14,750 nucleotides of DNA from an uncultured Lachnospiraceae bacterium (GTDB lineage Bacteria > Bacillota_A > Clostridia > Lachnospirales > Lachnospiraceae): NCBI GenBank assembly GCA_902766415.1, contig CACXDR010000330.1, positions 1 to 14,750 on the forward strand. The letters run 5' to 3'. Positions 1 to 6,075 of the stretch are shown here, one piece after another. Position numbers and translations under genes: made by a program. Under the pieces are notes generated by a model. It saw only the letters and a program-made list of their open reading frames with translations, was not told the origin of the DNA and made no database searches. Position 1 is the first letter of the stretch. Each line of letters starts with the position of its first letter.

Positions 1-2516
1 ATGACGCGGTCGGTCTTCGCGTGCTCCTCGGAGAACTGCTCGATATAGCTGTCCGCGGTCTGGGCCTCCTTCGTGAATACGATGTGGATATTGTCCCAGT
101 CCAGGATCTCGACCGGATGCCCCGCGACGCGGTACGCGTCGAAGACCACGATCAGCTCGCAGCCGCGGTAGCCCTGGTAGTCGGCCAGGATGTCCTGGAG
201 CTTCAGCCTTGCGCTGTCGATGTTCAGCGCGGCGAGCGCCTTCAGGTCCTCCCAGGCGAAGATGATGTTGTAGCCGTCGACCAGCAGGTATTCCGTCCGC
301 GGCTTCGCCTCCGCGATCTTCACGCTGCCGGGCGCCGCGGCGCTGTAGTCGCGGACCTCCTTGAAGCGGCGCTTCTTCGGCTGCCCCCAGCGGCGCTTTT
401 TCCCGGAGGAACGGCGGTTCGCGTTGAAGGTGCGGTCGATGATCGCGTCGATCTCCTCGACGGAGAGGAGCATCTCATCCGGGCCGCCCGTGCGCGGGCG
501 GAAGCGCTGCGCCCCTTCCGCGTCCCCGAAGCTTCCGTCTCCGGAAGCGGCTCCGGAGGCGCCGTCCTCAAGGACCGCAGGCACATGCATATAGTCCTTC
601 ACCTCGTACCACGGGATCACGGTGCCTACGCCGTGCGAGCAGAAGACGGAGTCCGGAGAGTTCCTCACGTCGAGCTCCGGGTCGTACCCGGAGGCGATGA
701 TCACGTCCTCGGCGTTGTGGCATGGCTTGTAGCCGGAGAAGCGCACGTCGAGCCGCCCCTCGCCCTTTGTGTAGGCACGGACATCGTCCGCGTAGTTCAG
801 GATCTCCGAGACCGGGACCTCGCCCGTGACCAGGGTGAAGCCCGGGCGGGCCTCCTCCTCGCCGTCCCCGCCGCCGACCGCGAACCTTGCGCACATGCGG
901 TCCAGGTCCGTCATCGCCCGGCCCACGGCGCCCTGCGGCACCTCCAGCGAGAACGAGTACCACGGCTCCAGGAGGACGCTTTCCGCCTGCATGAGCCCGT
1001 TCCGGACGGCGCGGTAGGTCGCCTGCCGGAAGTCGCCGCCCTCCGTGTGCTTTTCATGCGCTTTTCCCGCGGCGATCTCGATCTTCATGTCGGTGATGGG
1101 GGAGCCGGTCAGCACGCCGACATGCTCCTTCTCCTCCAGGTGGGTCATGACGAGGCGCTGCCAGTTCGTCGCGAACTTGTCCGTGCGGACGTTCGTCTCG
1201 AAGCGGAGGCCGCTGCCCGGCTCGCCCGGGGAGAGGATGAGGTGGACCTCCGCGTAGTGGCGGAGCGGCTCGAAATGGCCGACGCCCTCGACTGTGTCCG
1301 CGATGGTCTCGCGGTAGGCGATGTTCCCCGTGTCGAAGCCGATGTCCACGCCCCAGCGGGTCTTCACGAGGGCCTTCAGGACCTCCGTCTGGACCGCGCC
1401 CATGAGCTCCGCGTGGATCTCCTTCGTCTGCTCGTCCCAGAGGATGTGGAGCTCCGGCTCTTCCTCCTCGAGCGCGCGGAACTTTGGCAGCATGGCTGCC
1501 GCGTCCGTGCCGTCCGGCAGTACGATCCGGTACGCGAGGACCGGGGAGAGGATCGGCATGCGGGAGCCGGTCTCGAAGCCGAGGCCCTCGCCCGCGCGGG
1601 TCTCCGTGAGTCCCGTGACCGCGAGCACCGTCCCTGCCTCCGCCTCCGGGAGCGGGGTGAAGCGCGCGCCGGAATAGAGACGGAGCTGGTCGGCCTTTTC
1701 GTCGAGGCCCGGGATCATCATTTTTGCCTTCAGCGTCCCGCCGGTGATCTTCATGAAGGTGAGGCGCGTCCCCTGGGCGTCGCGCGAGATCTTGAAGACC
1801 TTCGCGCCGAACTCCGCCGGGTATTCCGGGGCGGCCGCGTACCGGTCAAGGCCGGAGAGGAAGGCATCCACGCCCTCCTGCCGGAGCGCGGACCCGAAAA
1901 AGCAGGGGAAGAGCTTCCGCTCGCGGACAAGCCGGACGATGCCGTCATGGTCCACCGGGGTCCCTTCCTCCAGGAAGCGGTCCAGCAGCGTCTCATCCAG
2001 CACGGCAAGCTCTTCCTGGAATTCCGGGGCTGAAAAAGCCTCCGGCCGGCTGAAATCGAGGAAGGCGCCCTTCAGCGTGTTTTTAAGCTGCTCGAGCACG
2101 CGGTCCTTTTTCGTCCCGGGCTGGTCCATTTTGTTGACGAAGACGAAGACCGGCACGCGGTAGCTCTTTAAAAGGTTCCAGAGCGTGACCGTGTGGCTCT
2201 GCACCCCGTCCGGCGCGCTGACCACCAGGACGGCGGCGTCCAGGACCTGCAACACGCGCTCGGCCTCCGCCGAGAAATCGACGTGGCCCGGCGTGTCAAG
2301 AAGCGTGAACTCCGTGTCTCCGTACCGGAAGACCGCCTGCTTTGAAAAGATGGTGATGCCGCGGCGCTTTTCCTGCTCGTCCGTATCGAGGAAGGCGTCC
2401 CCGTGGTCCACGCGCCCGGTCTTCCGGATGGCGCCGGAGGAGAAGAGCAGCGCTTCGGAGAGCGTGGTCTTGCCCGCGTCGACGTGCGCGAGGATGCCGA
2501 TCGTGATCCGTTTCAT
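1..2516 (-). CDS. Tet(M)/EF-G-like translational GTPase fused to C-terminal Rae1/YacP-like NYN nuclease domain (3'-partial)
   Basis: 838 codons are visible from ATG at 2516; the end lies beyond the left edge. Residues 1-230 form a translational GTPase domain: P-loop AHVDAGKT (10-17), switch I RRGITI (51-56), DTPGHVD with catalytic His78, NKMD (128-131) and G5 SAL (209-211). Residues ~235-640 match the later domains of the ribosomal-protection (TetM/O/W) and EF-G family, which normally ends near 640. A Gly/Ala/Ser-rich stretch (~650-665), a helix-like stretch and a very basic patch (KKRRWGQPKKRRFK, 706-719) lead to residues 741-838, which resemble B. subtilis Rae1/YacP: LLVDGYNIIFAW, VVFDAYRV, VFTKEAQTADSYIE. 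Candidate metal-binding acids D747, D793 and D822 are present. About 75-80 residues of the NYN domain should lie off the window. The domain IV loop (487-497, HEKHTEGGDFR) differs from the TetM loop, so tetracycline resistance is doubtful. Inference: the protein binds the ribosomal A site and may cleave mRNA there or rescue ribosomes. An AAGGAG site lies 5 nt before the ATG. Confidence 0.9.
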   Translation of the reverse strand, partial: MKRITIGILAHVDAGKTTLSEALLFSSGAIRKTGRVDHGDAFLDTDEQEKRRGITIFSKQAVFRYGDTEFTLLDTPGHVDFSAEAERVLQVLDAAVLVVSAPDGVQSHTVTLWNLLKSYRVPVFVFVNKMDQPGTKKDRVLEQLKNTLKGAFLDFSRPEAFSAPEFQEELAVLDETLLDRFLEEGTPVDHDGIVRLVRERKLFPCFFGSALRQEGVDAFLSGLDRYAAAPEYPAEFGAKVFKISRDAQGTRLTFMKITGGTLKAKMMIPGLDEKADQLRLYSGARFTPLPEAEAGTVLAVTGLTETRAGEGLGFETGSRMPILSPVLAYRIVLPDGTDAAAMLPKFRALEEEEPELHILWDEQTKEIHAELMGAVQTEVLKALVKTRWGVDIGFDTGNIAYRETIADTVEGVGHFEPLRHYAEVHLILSPGEPGSGLRFETNVRTDKFATNWQRLVMTHLEEKEHVGVLTGSPITDMKIEIAAGKAHEKHTEGGDFRQATYRAVRNGLMQAESVLLEPWYSFSLEVPQGAVGRAMTDLDRMCARFAVGGGDGEEEARPGFTLVTGEVPVSEILNYADDVRAYTKGEGRLDVRFSGYKPCHNAEDVIIASGYDPELDVRNSPDSVFCSHGVGTVIPWYEVKDYMHVPAVLEDGASGAASGDGSFGDAEGAQRFRPRTGGPDEMLLSVEEIDAIIDRTFNANRRSSGKKRRWGQPKKRRFKEVRDYSAAAPGSVKIAEAKPRTEYLLVDGYNIIFAWEDLKALAALNIDSARLKLQDILADYQGYRGCELIVVFDAYRVAGHPVEILDWDNIHIVFTKEAQTADSYIEQFSEEHAKTDRV

Positions 2517-2548
2517 AATATCTCCTTGAGGTGTTTTGTACAGTGTAC
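2517..2548 (-). promoter_or_regulatory. RBS and near-palindrome upstream of the GTPase-NYN gene
   Basis: On the minus strand AAGGAG (2527-2522) sits 5 nt before ATG 2516 and fixes the start. Just upstream, GTACAGTGTAC (2538-2548) is a perfect 5+1+5 palindrome that could be an operator; its TACACT half also resembles a weak -10 box. No convincing -35 is visible, because the preceding sequence is the kinase terminator. Confidence 0.45.
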
Positions 2549-2559
2549 CACAAAAGAAA

Positions 2560-2606
2560 GGGCTGCCGCATCAGATATCGGAGGACCGGTATCCGGGCGG
2601 CAGCCC
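2560..2606 (-). terminator. Rho-independent terminator of the sugar kinase gene
   Basis: Outer arms GGGCTGCCGC (2560-2569) and GCGGCAGCCC (2597-2606) are a perfect 10-bp stem. Inside it GATATCGG (2573-2580) pairs with CCGGTATC (2586-2593), with one G-U pair and an AGGA loop. Read on the minus strand, the stem is followed by CTTTCTTTT, so it should end transcription of the kinase ~120 nt after its stop and insulate the GTPase-NYN gene. Confidence 0.7.
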
Positions 2607-2681
2607 GTTTGGTATGAAATCATGTGTGAGGCCCGGCTTAAGAGGCCTGTTTCCGTTTCCTGCCTTCCCCGGCCGGGTCCA

Positions 2682-2723
2682 TGCAGGGTGGTCCGTGCAG
2701 GGTGGACCGTACAGGACGGTCCC
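2682..2723. repeat. Three degenerate 14-bp tandem repeats next to the kinase stop codon
   Basis: Units TGCAGGGTGGTCCG (2682-2695), TGCAGGGTGGACCG (2696-2709) and TACAGGACGGTCCC (2710-2723) lie head to tail directly beyond the kinase stop. The first two differ at one base. GGACCGT (2704-2710) and ACGGTCC (2716-2722) also form a 7-bp hairpin with a 5-nt loop, so the block could fold at the 3' end of the kinase mRNA. No function is recognised. Confidence 0.55.
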
Positions 2724-2724
2724 G

Positions 2725-3747
2725 TCAGCGGTTCATCTCGGAGTCCGGGCCGATCTTCTTATGCGCGCGGATAATGGAGCTGATCTCATCAAAGTTCGTG
2801 CTTAAGAGGTCGCCCGGGATGGTATCCTTGAAGCTCGAGATCGCGTTGCCGAATTCCATGGCCTTCTCCGCGTCCGCGTACTTCAGGAGCCCGAAGAGGG
2901 CGCCCGCGACGAACGCGTCGCCGGAGCCGATGCGGTCGATGACGTCGATGTTCCTGTACGGCTCTTCCGTATAGAAGGTATCCGTCCTCGCGTCGTAGAC
3001 GGTCGAGGTGAAGTCGTGGACGCGCGGGGAGTGGACGGTGCGCTGTGTGCTCGCGACGATCTTCACGCCGTATTCCTCCGCGTAGGAGCGCATGATCTCC
3101 TCCAGGGTCCCGGTCTTCCGGAACATGCGGCGGCTGCTCTCCTCGGAGACGAACAGGATGTCCGTCAGCGGAAGGATCTTTTTGATGGTCTCGCGGGCCT
3201 CGTCCTCGCCCCAGAGGTTCGCGCGGTAGTTTACGTCGAAGGAGATCCTGGTCCCTGCGTCATGCATGCGGCGGATCACGGAGGAGGTCACCTCGCGGAG
3301 GTTCGGGGAAAGCGCGAGGGTGATGCCGGTGGTGTGGAACATTCTTGAAGCGGTGAAGATCTCCTCAGGGAGTTCCTCGAACTTCAGGCTGTTCATGGAG
3401 CTTCCCGCGCGGTCGTAGACGACGGAAGGCTTCCTCGGATACGCGCCGCCCTCATAATAATAGATGCCAAGGCGCGCCCGTTCGCTTTCGTCGAAGAGAA
3501 GGAAGTCATCGGAGACATCCATGAAGCGGATGCGGCTCTTAAGATACGCGCTCACCGGGGACTGCGGGATCTTCGTGAGCACCGCGCTCCGGAGGCCGAG
3601 CTGCGCGACGCCCGCCGCCACGTTCAGCTCCGCGCCGCCGGCATGCTTTTCAAAAACCGAGCTGTCAGTGATACGCGCGTGCCTCGGCGGGGAAAGACGG
3701 AGCATGACTTCGCCCATCGTGATCAGGTCAAATTCTCTCTTTTCCAT
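2725..3747 (-). CDS. kdgK: PfkB-family sugar kinase, probable 2-dehydro-3-deoxygluconate (KDG) kinase
   Basis: A 340-residue ribokinase/PfkB-fold cytosolic kinase, predicted to phosphorylate 2-keto-3-deoxygluconate with ATP to give KDPG in hexuronate catabolism. Motifs: substrate-site GGAELNVA (37-44), FDVNYR (170-175, close to the KDG-kinase FDxNYR), GITLALSP (141-148), the PfkB signature DRIGSGDAF (271-279) with catalytic base D277, and late KDTIPGD (307-313), which recalls the KDG-kinase HTIPGD segment. The length is normal. ATG 3747 is chosen because AAAGGA lies about 10 nt upstream and the protein then begins at the first PfkB strand. An in-frame ATG at 3834 has no RBS and would sit almost on the predicted transcript start. 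The gene is divergent from the GntR regulator, which probably controls it. No KDPG aldolase is in view, so fructokinase-like or other 2-keto sugar specificity remains possible. Confidence 0.85.
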   Translation of the reverse strand: MEKREFDLITMGEVMLRLSPPRHARITDSSVFEKHAGGAELNVAAGVAQLGLRSAVLTKIPQSPVSAYLKSRIRFMDVSDDFLLFDESERARLGIYYYEGGAYPRKPSVVYDRAGSSMNSLKFEELPEEIFTASRMFHTTGITLALSPNLREVTSSVIRRMHDAGTRISFDVNYRANLWGEDEARETIKKILPLTDILFVSEESSRRMFRKTGTLEEIMRSYAEEYGVKIVASTQRTVHSPRVHDFTSTVYDARTDTFYTEEPYRNIDVIDRIGSGDAFVAGALFGLLKYADAEKAMEFGNAISSFKDTIPGDLLSTNFDEISSIIRAHKKIGPDSEMNR

Positions 3748-3849
3748 AAATATACCGTCCTTTCCGCAGCCATATGCTTTCCAGGCTTTATTCCAAAATA
3801 TAATGTTCACATCTATCCGCATTGATTGCTTCATATCGCGTCCACATTT

Positions 3850-3877
3850 ATTGTATCACTTGTATACTAGAATTCAA
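3850..3877 (-). promoter_or_regulatory. Promoter of the KDG kinase gene with an operator in its spacer
   Basis: On the minus strand TTGAAT (-35, 3877-3872) and TACAAT (-10, 3855-3850) are 16 bp apart. The palindromic core GTATAC of the first operator-like repeat lies between the two boxes, a position where a bound repressor would block RNA polymerase. Confidence 0.6.
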
Positions 3878-3884
3878 GAAGGAA

Positions 3885-3913
3885 TTTACAAAAATATTGT
3901 ACTCTTGTATACT
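3885..3913 (+). promoter_or_regulatory. Promoter of the GntR regulator gene
   Basis: TTTACA (-35, 3885-3890) and TATACT (-10, 3908-3913) are separated by the ideal 17 bp. The -10 lies inside the second operator-like repeat, implying autorepression. The leader to ATG 3983 is about 65 nt. Confidence 0.65.
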
Positions 3914-3982
3914 AGTAAGAAAGAAGGTACAATCAAAGGAACAGGGACCGGGATCATAAGCCCGGCCGTCAGGAGGCATGTT

Positions 3983-4666
3983 ATGGCGCTCATTATACCG
4001 GAGAGAAAAGAAAAAGAGTCCGGAAGGGACTACGCCCTCCGTACGCTGAAGGAAAATATCATAGATCTGGAGCTTGCGCCCGGGAGCATGGTGAGCGAGA
4101 ATGAGCTTTCCGCGCAGATGGGGCTTTCCAGGACGCCGGTCAGGGAAGCGCTGATCGAGCTTTCCAAGGTGAAGATCGTGGAGATCTGGCCGCAGCGCGG
4201 CAGCGCGATCGCCCTGATCGACTACGACCTCGTCGAGGAGGCGCAGTTCCTCCGAAAGGTGCTGGAATGCGCCGTCGCGGAGCTCTGCTGCGGGATGGCC
4301 GGGGAGGAGGACCTCTACCTGCTCCGCGAGAACATCGCCCGGCAGAAGCTTTACGAGGGCTCCGGCGCGACGAACGCGCGCTTCCTCACGCTGGACAACG
4401 ACTTCCACGCGCTGCTGTTCAGGATCGCGAAGAAGTCGGAGATCCACGCGATGATGGGCAGCCTCGCGATCCACTTCGACAGGGTGCGGAACCTGACGCT
4501 TAAGGACGTGAACGTCCGGAACGTGATCCGCGACCACGAGGAGCTCGTGGCGGCGGTCGAGGCAGGCGACGGCGCTGAGGCGCGCCGGATCATGGACCTG
4601 CACCTTTCAAGGTTCCGCGTCGCGGAAAAGCAGGTGCGGGACCGGTTCCCGCAGTATTTTAAATGA
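3983..4666 (+). CDS. GntR-family transcriptional regulator, FadR subfamily with FCD ligand domain
   Basis: A 227-residue DNA-binding regulator. The N-terminal winged helix-turn-helix (about 15-75) carries the GntR recognition region SENELSAQMGLSRTPVREAL (38-57). The C-terminal all-helical FCD domain keeps the usual metal/ligand residues: D138 and H142 (LDNDFH), H185 (RDHEE) and H207 (MDLHLS). Such proteins bind a sugar acid or other carboxylate and release their operator. Start 3983 is chosen because AGGAGG (3971-3976) precedes it by 6 nt; the reading frame stays open far upstream, but that stretch crosses the promoter and the kinase gene. Divergence from the KDG kinase and the shared operator-like repeats suggest control of hexuronate/KDG use. 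The ligand is not determined by sequence. Nothing in it looks broken. Confidence 0.9.
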   Translation: MALIIPERKEKESGRDYALRTLKENIIDLELAPGSMVSENELSAQMGLSRTPVREALIELSKVKIVEIWPQRGSAIALIDYDLVEEAQFLRKVLECAVAELCCGMAGEEDLYLLRENIARQKLYEGSGATNARFLTLDNDFHALLFRIAKKSEIHAMMGSLAIHFDRVRNLTLKDVNVRNVIRDHEELVAAVEAGDGAEARRIMDLHLSRFRVAEKQVRDRFPQYFK

Positions 4667-4672
4667 CAGCAC

Positions 4673-4742
4673 CACCGGAATCAGCAGTGAAATCCGAGGG
4701 AAAAGCTTGCTTTCCGACCGGATTTCGCTGCTGATTCCGGTG
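4673..4742. repeat. Large intergenic hairpin after the GntR gene
   Basis: A 23-nt left arm (4673-4695) and 23-nt right arm (4720-4742) are complementary except for one T-G position, with a further partial stem inside (GGGAAAAG against CTTTCC). It begins a few bases after the regulator's stop. No T-run follows, so it is a poor intrinsic terminator, though it could stall transcription or protect mRNA ends. It abuts the dispersed repeat at 4731-4810. Confidence 0.7.
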
Positions 4743-4810
4743 TGGTCAAGGCGCGAAGCGCCTCCGGCCACACAAGACCCGGATCGTGAAGCGATCCGGG
4801 TCCGGGGTGC
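4731..4810 (-). repeat. Dispersed two-hairpin repeat, copy A
   Basis: Read on the minus strand this 80-nt block aligns without gaps to 14657-14736 (57 of 80 identical by hand count). It contains GACCCGGATCG/CGATCCGGGTC (4776-4786 with 4792-4802, 5-nt loop) and AGGCGC-GAA-GCGCCT (4749-4763). An 18-nt run (4747-4764) is identical in both copies. Not a known named element to me; it resembles REP/BIME-like or small non-autonomous repeats. Confidence 0.65.
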
Positions 4811-4812
4811 TG

Positions 4813-4876
4813 TATAATTACAATGGTTTTAAATACCGCGAAGGGGCGGTATAATAGGATGAACAGTGAAAGGAGG
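4813..4876 (+). promoter_or_regulatory. Candidate promoter, palindromic operator and RBS of the M20-rfbFGH operon
   Basis: Two perfect TATAAT boxes occur (4813-4818 and 4850-4855), neither with a good -35 at the usual distance. The second overlaps a perfect palindrome ATACCGC-GAAGGG-GCGGTAT (4833-4852), a plausible operator that would occlude the -10. AAGGAGG (4870-4876) precedes ATG 4882 by 5 nt. Confidence 0.5.
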
Positions 4877-4881
4877 CCCAT

Positions 4882-6060
4882 ATGTCATTTATCGATTCAG
4901 CAAAAGCGATCCAGCCGCATCTTGAGGAGGTGCGCCGCGCGCTACACAGGCACCCGGAAACCTCATGGAACGAGAAAAGGACCTCTGAACTGATCCTGAA
5001 GGAGCTTCAGGAGATCGGCGGATGGGACATCCGGACGGGGATCGAGGGCTCGAACGGGATCTTCGCGGAGCTCACCGGGGCGCAGGACGGTCCGGCAGTC
5101 GCGCTGCGCGCCGATATGGACGCCCTGTCGATCGCGGAGGAGACAGGCCTGCCGTTTTCCTCGGAGGAGCCGGGGGTCATGCATGCCTGCGGCCATGACA
5201 ACCATATGACCATGCTGCTCGGGGCGGCAAGGCTTTTGAAGGAATACCAGGGGAAGCTGAAGGGAAAGGTGCGCCTGATCTTCCAGCCTGCGGAGGAGCT
5301 CGCGCCGAACGGCGGCTCCCGGACCATGATCCGCGGCGGCGCGCTTGAAGGGATCGACCATGTTTTCGGCCTTCACGTATGGCCGAACCTCCCGACCGGC
5401 GTGCTCGGGGTACGCGACGGCGCCATGATGGCATCGTCCGACCACTATTTCATCCATATCGAGGGCAGCTCATCCCACGGGGCACAGCCGCACCAGGGCG
5501 TTGACGCGCTGGTCTGCGGCGCGCAGTTCATGAGCGCGGTCCAGTCGGTCATCAGCCGCAACCTGGACCCGCTGAAGTCCGCGGTCATCACGATCGGGAT
5601 CTTCAAGGCAGGGTCCCGCTACAACATCATCCCCGGGACCTGCGACATGGAGGGCACCTGCCGGACCTATGACCCGGAGGTGCGGAGGATGTGCGAAAGG
5701 CGGCTCGGCGAGATCCTTGACGGGATCTGCGCGGCGTACGGCTGCAAGGGTACGCTGAAATATGAGTACGGGTACAACGCGGTGGTCAATCATCCGGAGG
5801 ACGCGGCCTACATGCGCCGCACCATGGCGAAGCTTTTCGGTGAGGAGAGTGTGACAGTCCCGGAGGACCCGGCCATGACGGCAGAGGACTATTCCTTCTA
5901 TCTCGTCAACACCCCGGGCGCGTTCGGGTGGCTCGGCACCACCCCGGAGGGCGGGGAGGTATGGCCGCTGCACAGCTGCCGCTACGCCCCGGACGAGGCC
6001 ATGCTCTGGAAGGGTGCGGCGCTTCTCGCGGAGCTCGCGATTGATATCGATACGTTCTGA
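4882..6060 (+). CDS. M20D-family metallo-amidohydrolase (hippurate/N-acyl-amino-acid hydrolase-like)
   Basis: A 392-residue cytosolic di-metal hydrolase of the M20D group (hippuricase, IAA-amino acid hydrolase, N-acetyl-diaminopimelate deacetylase), which cleaves N-acyl groups from amino acids or related amines. Metal-site and catalytic residues are intact: HACGHDNH (101-108, with C103 and H105), QPAEE (135-139, with the catalytic and metal-binding Glu pair E138/E139), GLHVWP (H165) and LHSCRY (H364). The dimerisation/lid domain lies around 180-290. Length is standard and no signal peptide is seen. It is the first gene of a tight operon, 15 nt before rfbF, so it may act with the CDP-sugar pathway, but no known step of CDP-dideoxyhexose synthesis needs an amidohydrolase. 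It could instead be an ordinary peptide or amino-acid scavenging enzyme that happens to share the operon. The substrate cannot be read from sequence. Confidence 0.9.
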   Translation: MSFIDSAKAIQPHLEEVRRALHRHPETSWNEKRTSELILKELQEIGGWDIRTGIEGSNGIFAELTGAQDGPAVALRADMDALSIAEETGLPFSSEEPGVMHACGHDNHMTMLLGAARLLKEYQGKLKGKVRLIFQPAEELAPNGGSRTMIRGGALEGIDHVFGLHVWPNLPTGVLGVRDGAMMASSDHYFIHIEGSSSHGAQPHQGVDALVCGAQFMSAVQSVISRNLDPLKSAVITIGIFKAGSRYNIIPGTCDMEGTCRTYDPEVRRMCERRLGEILDGICAAYGCKGTLKYEYGYNAVVNHPEDAAYMRRTMAKLFGEESVTVPEDPAMTAEDYSFYLVNTPGAFGWLGTTPEGGEVWPLHSCRYAPDEAMLWKGAALLAELAIDIDTF

Positions 6061-6075
6061 ACACGGAGGGACTGA

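Larger units (their letters stand above)
3850..3915. promoter_or_regulatory. Pair of GntR/FCD-type operator-like direct repeats in the divergent promoter region
   Basis: Two copies of CTTGTATACTAG occur at 3859-3870 and 3904-3915. Each is preceded by ATTGTA (3850-3855 and 3896-3901), giving two ~21-bp direct repeats that differ by one indel and one substitution, 45 bp apart. The TTGTATACWA core matches the kind of site known for FCD-type GntR regulators (UxuR and VanR sites contain GTATAC). The first repeat covers the kinase promoter and the second covers the regulator's -10. Binding by the adjacent regulator is inference. Confidence 0.6.

Noticed and set aside
21..2033. A 670-codon open frame on the plus strand
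   Set aside because: It lies antisense to the GTPase-NYN gene. The product is an Arg/Val/Leu/Glu/Asp-rich string with no recognisable motif, as expected from the complement of GC-rich coding DNA, whereas the minus strand gives clear GTPase and NYN motifs.
1..2516. Calling the GTPase a tetracycline-resistance gene (tetM/tetW/tetO)
   Set aside because: The domain IV loop lacks the TetM-type tip and the protein carries an extra nuclease domain; only family membership is supported.
3748..3834. Earlier in-frame start (3834) for the KDG kinase
   Set aside because: No ribosome-binding site, start only ~10-15 nt from the predicted transcription start, and 29 extra residues without similarity to PfkB kinases.
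3464..3982. Upstream extension of the GntR regulator frame to a start at 3464
   Set aside because: The added 173 codons cross the kinase coding region and the divergent promoters. A strong AGGAGG site and the normal FCD-regulator length support the start at 3983.
4741..4811. Riboswitch upstream of the M20 operon
   Set aside because: The hairpins lie upstream of, or at, the candidate promoters, are in reverse orientation relative to the operon, and recur at 14657-14736 near an unrelated gene; they match no riboswitch class I recognise.
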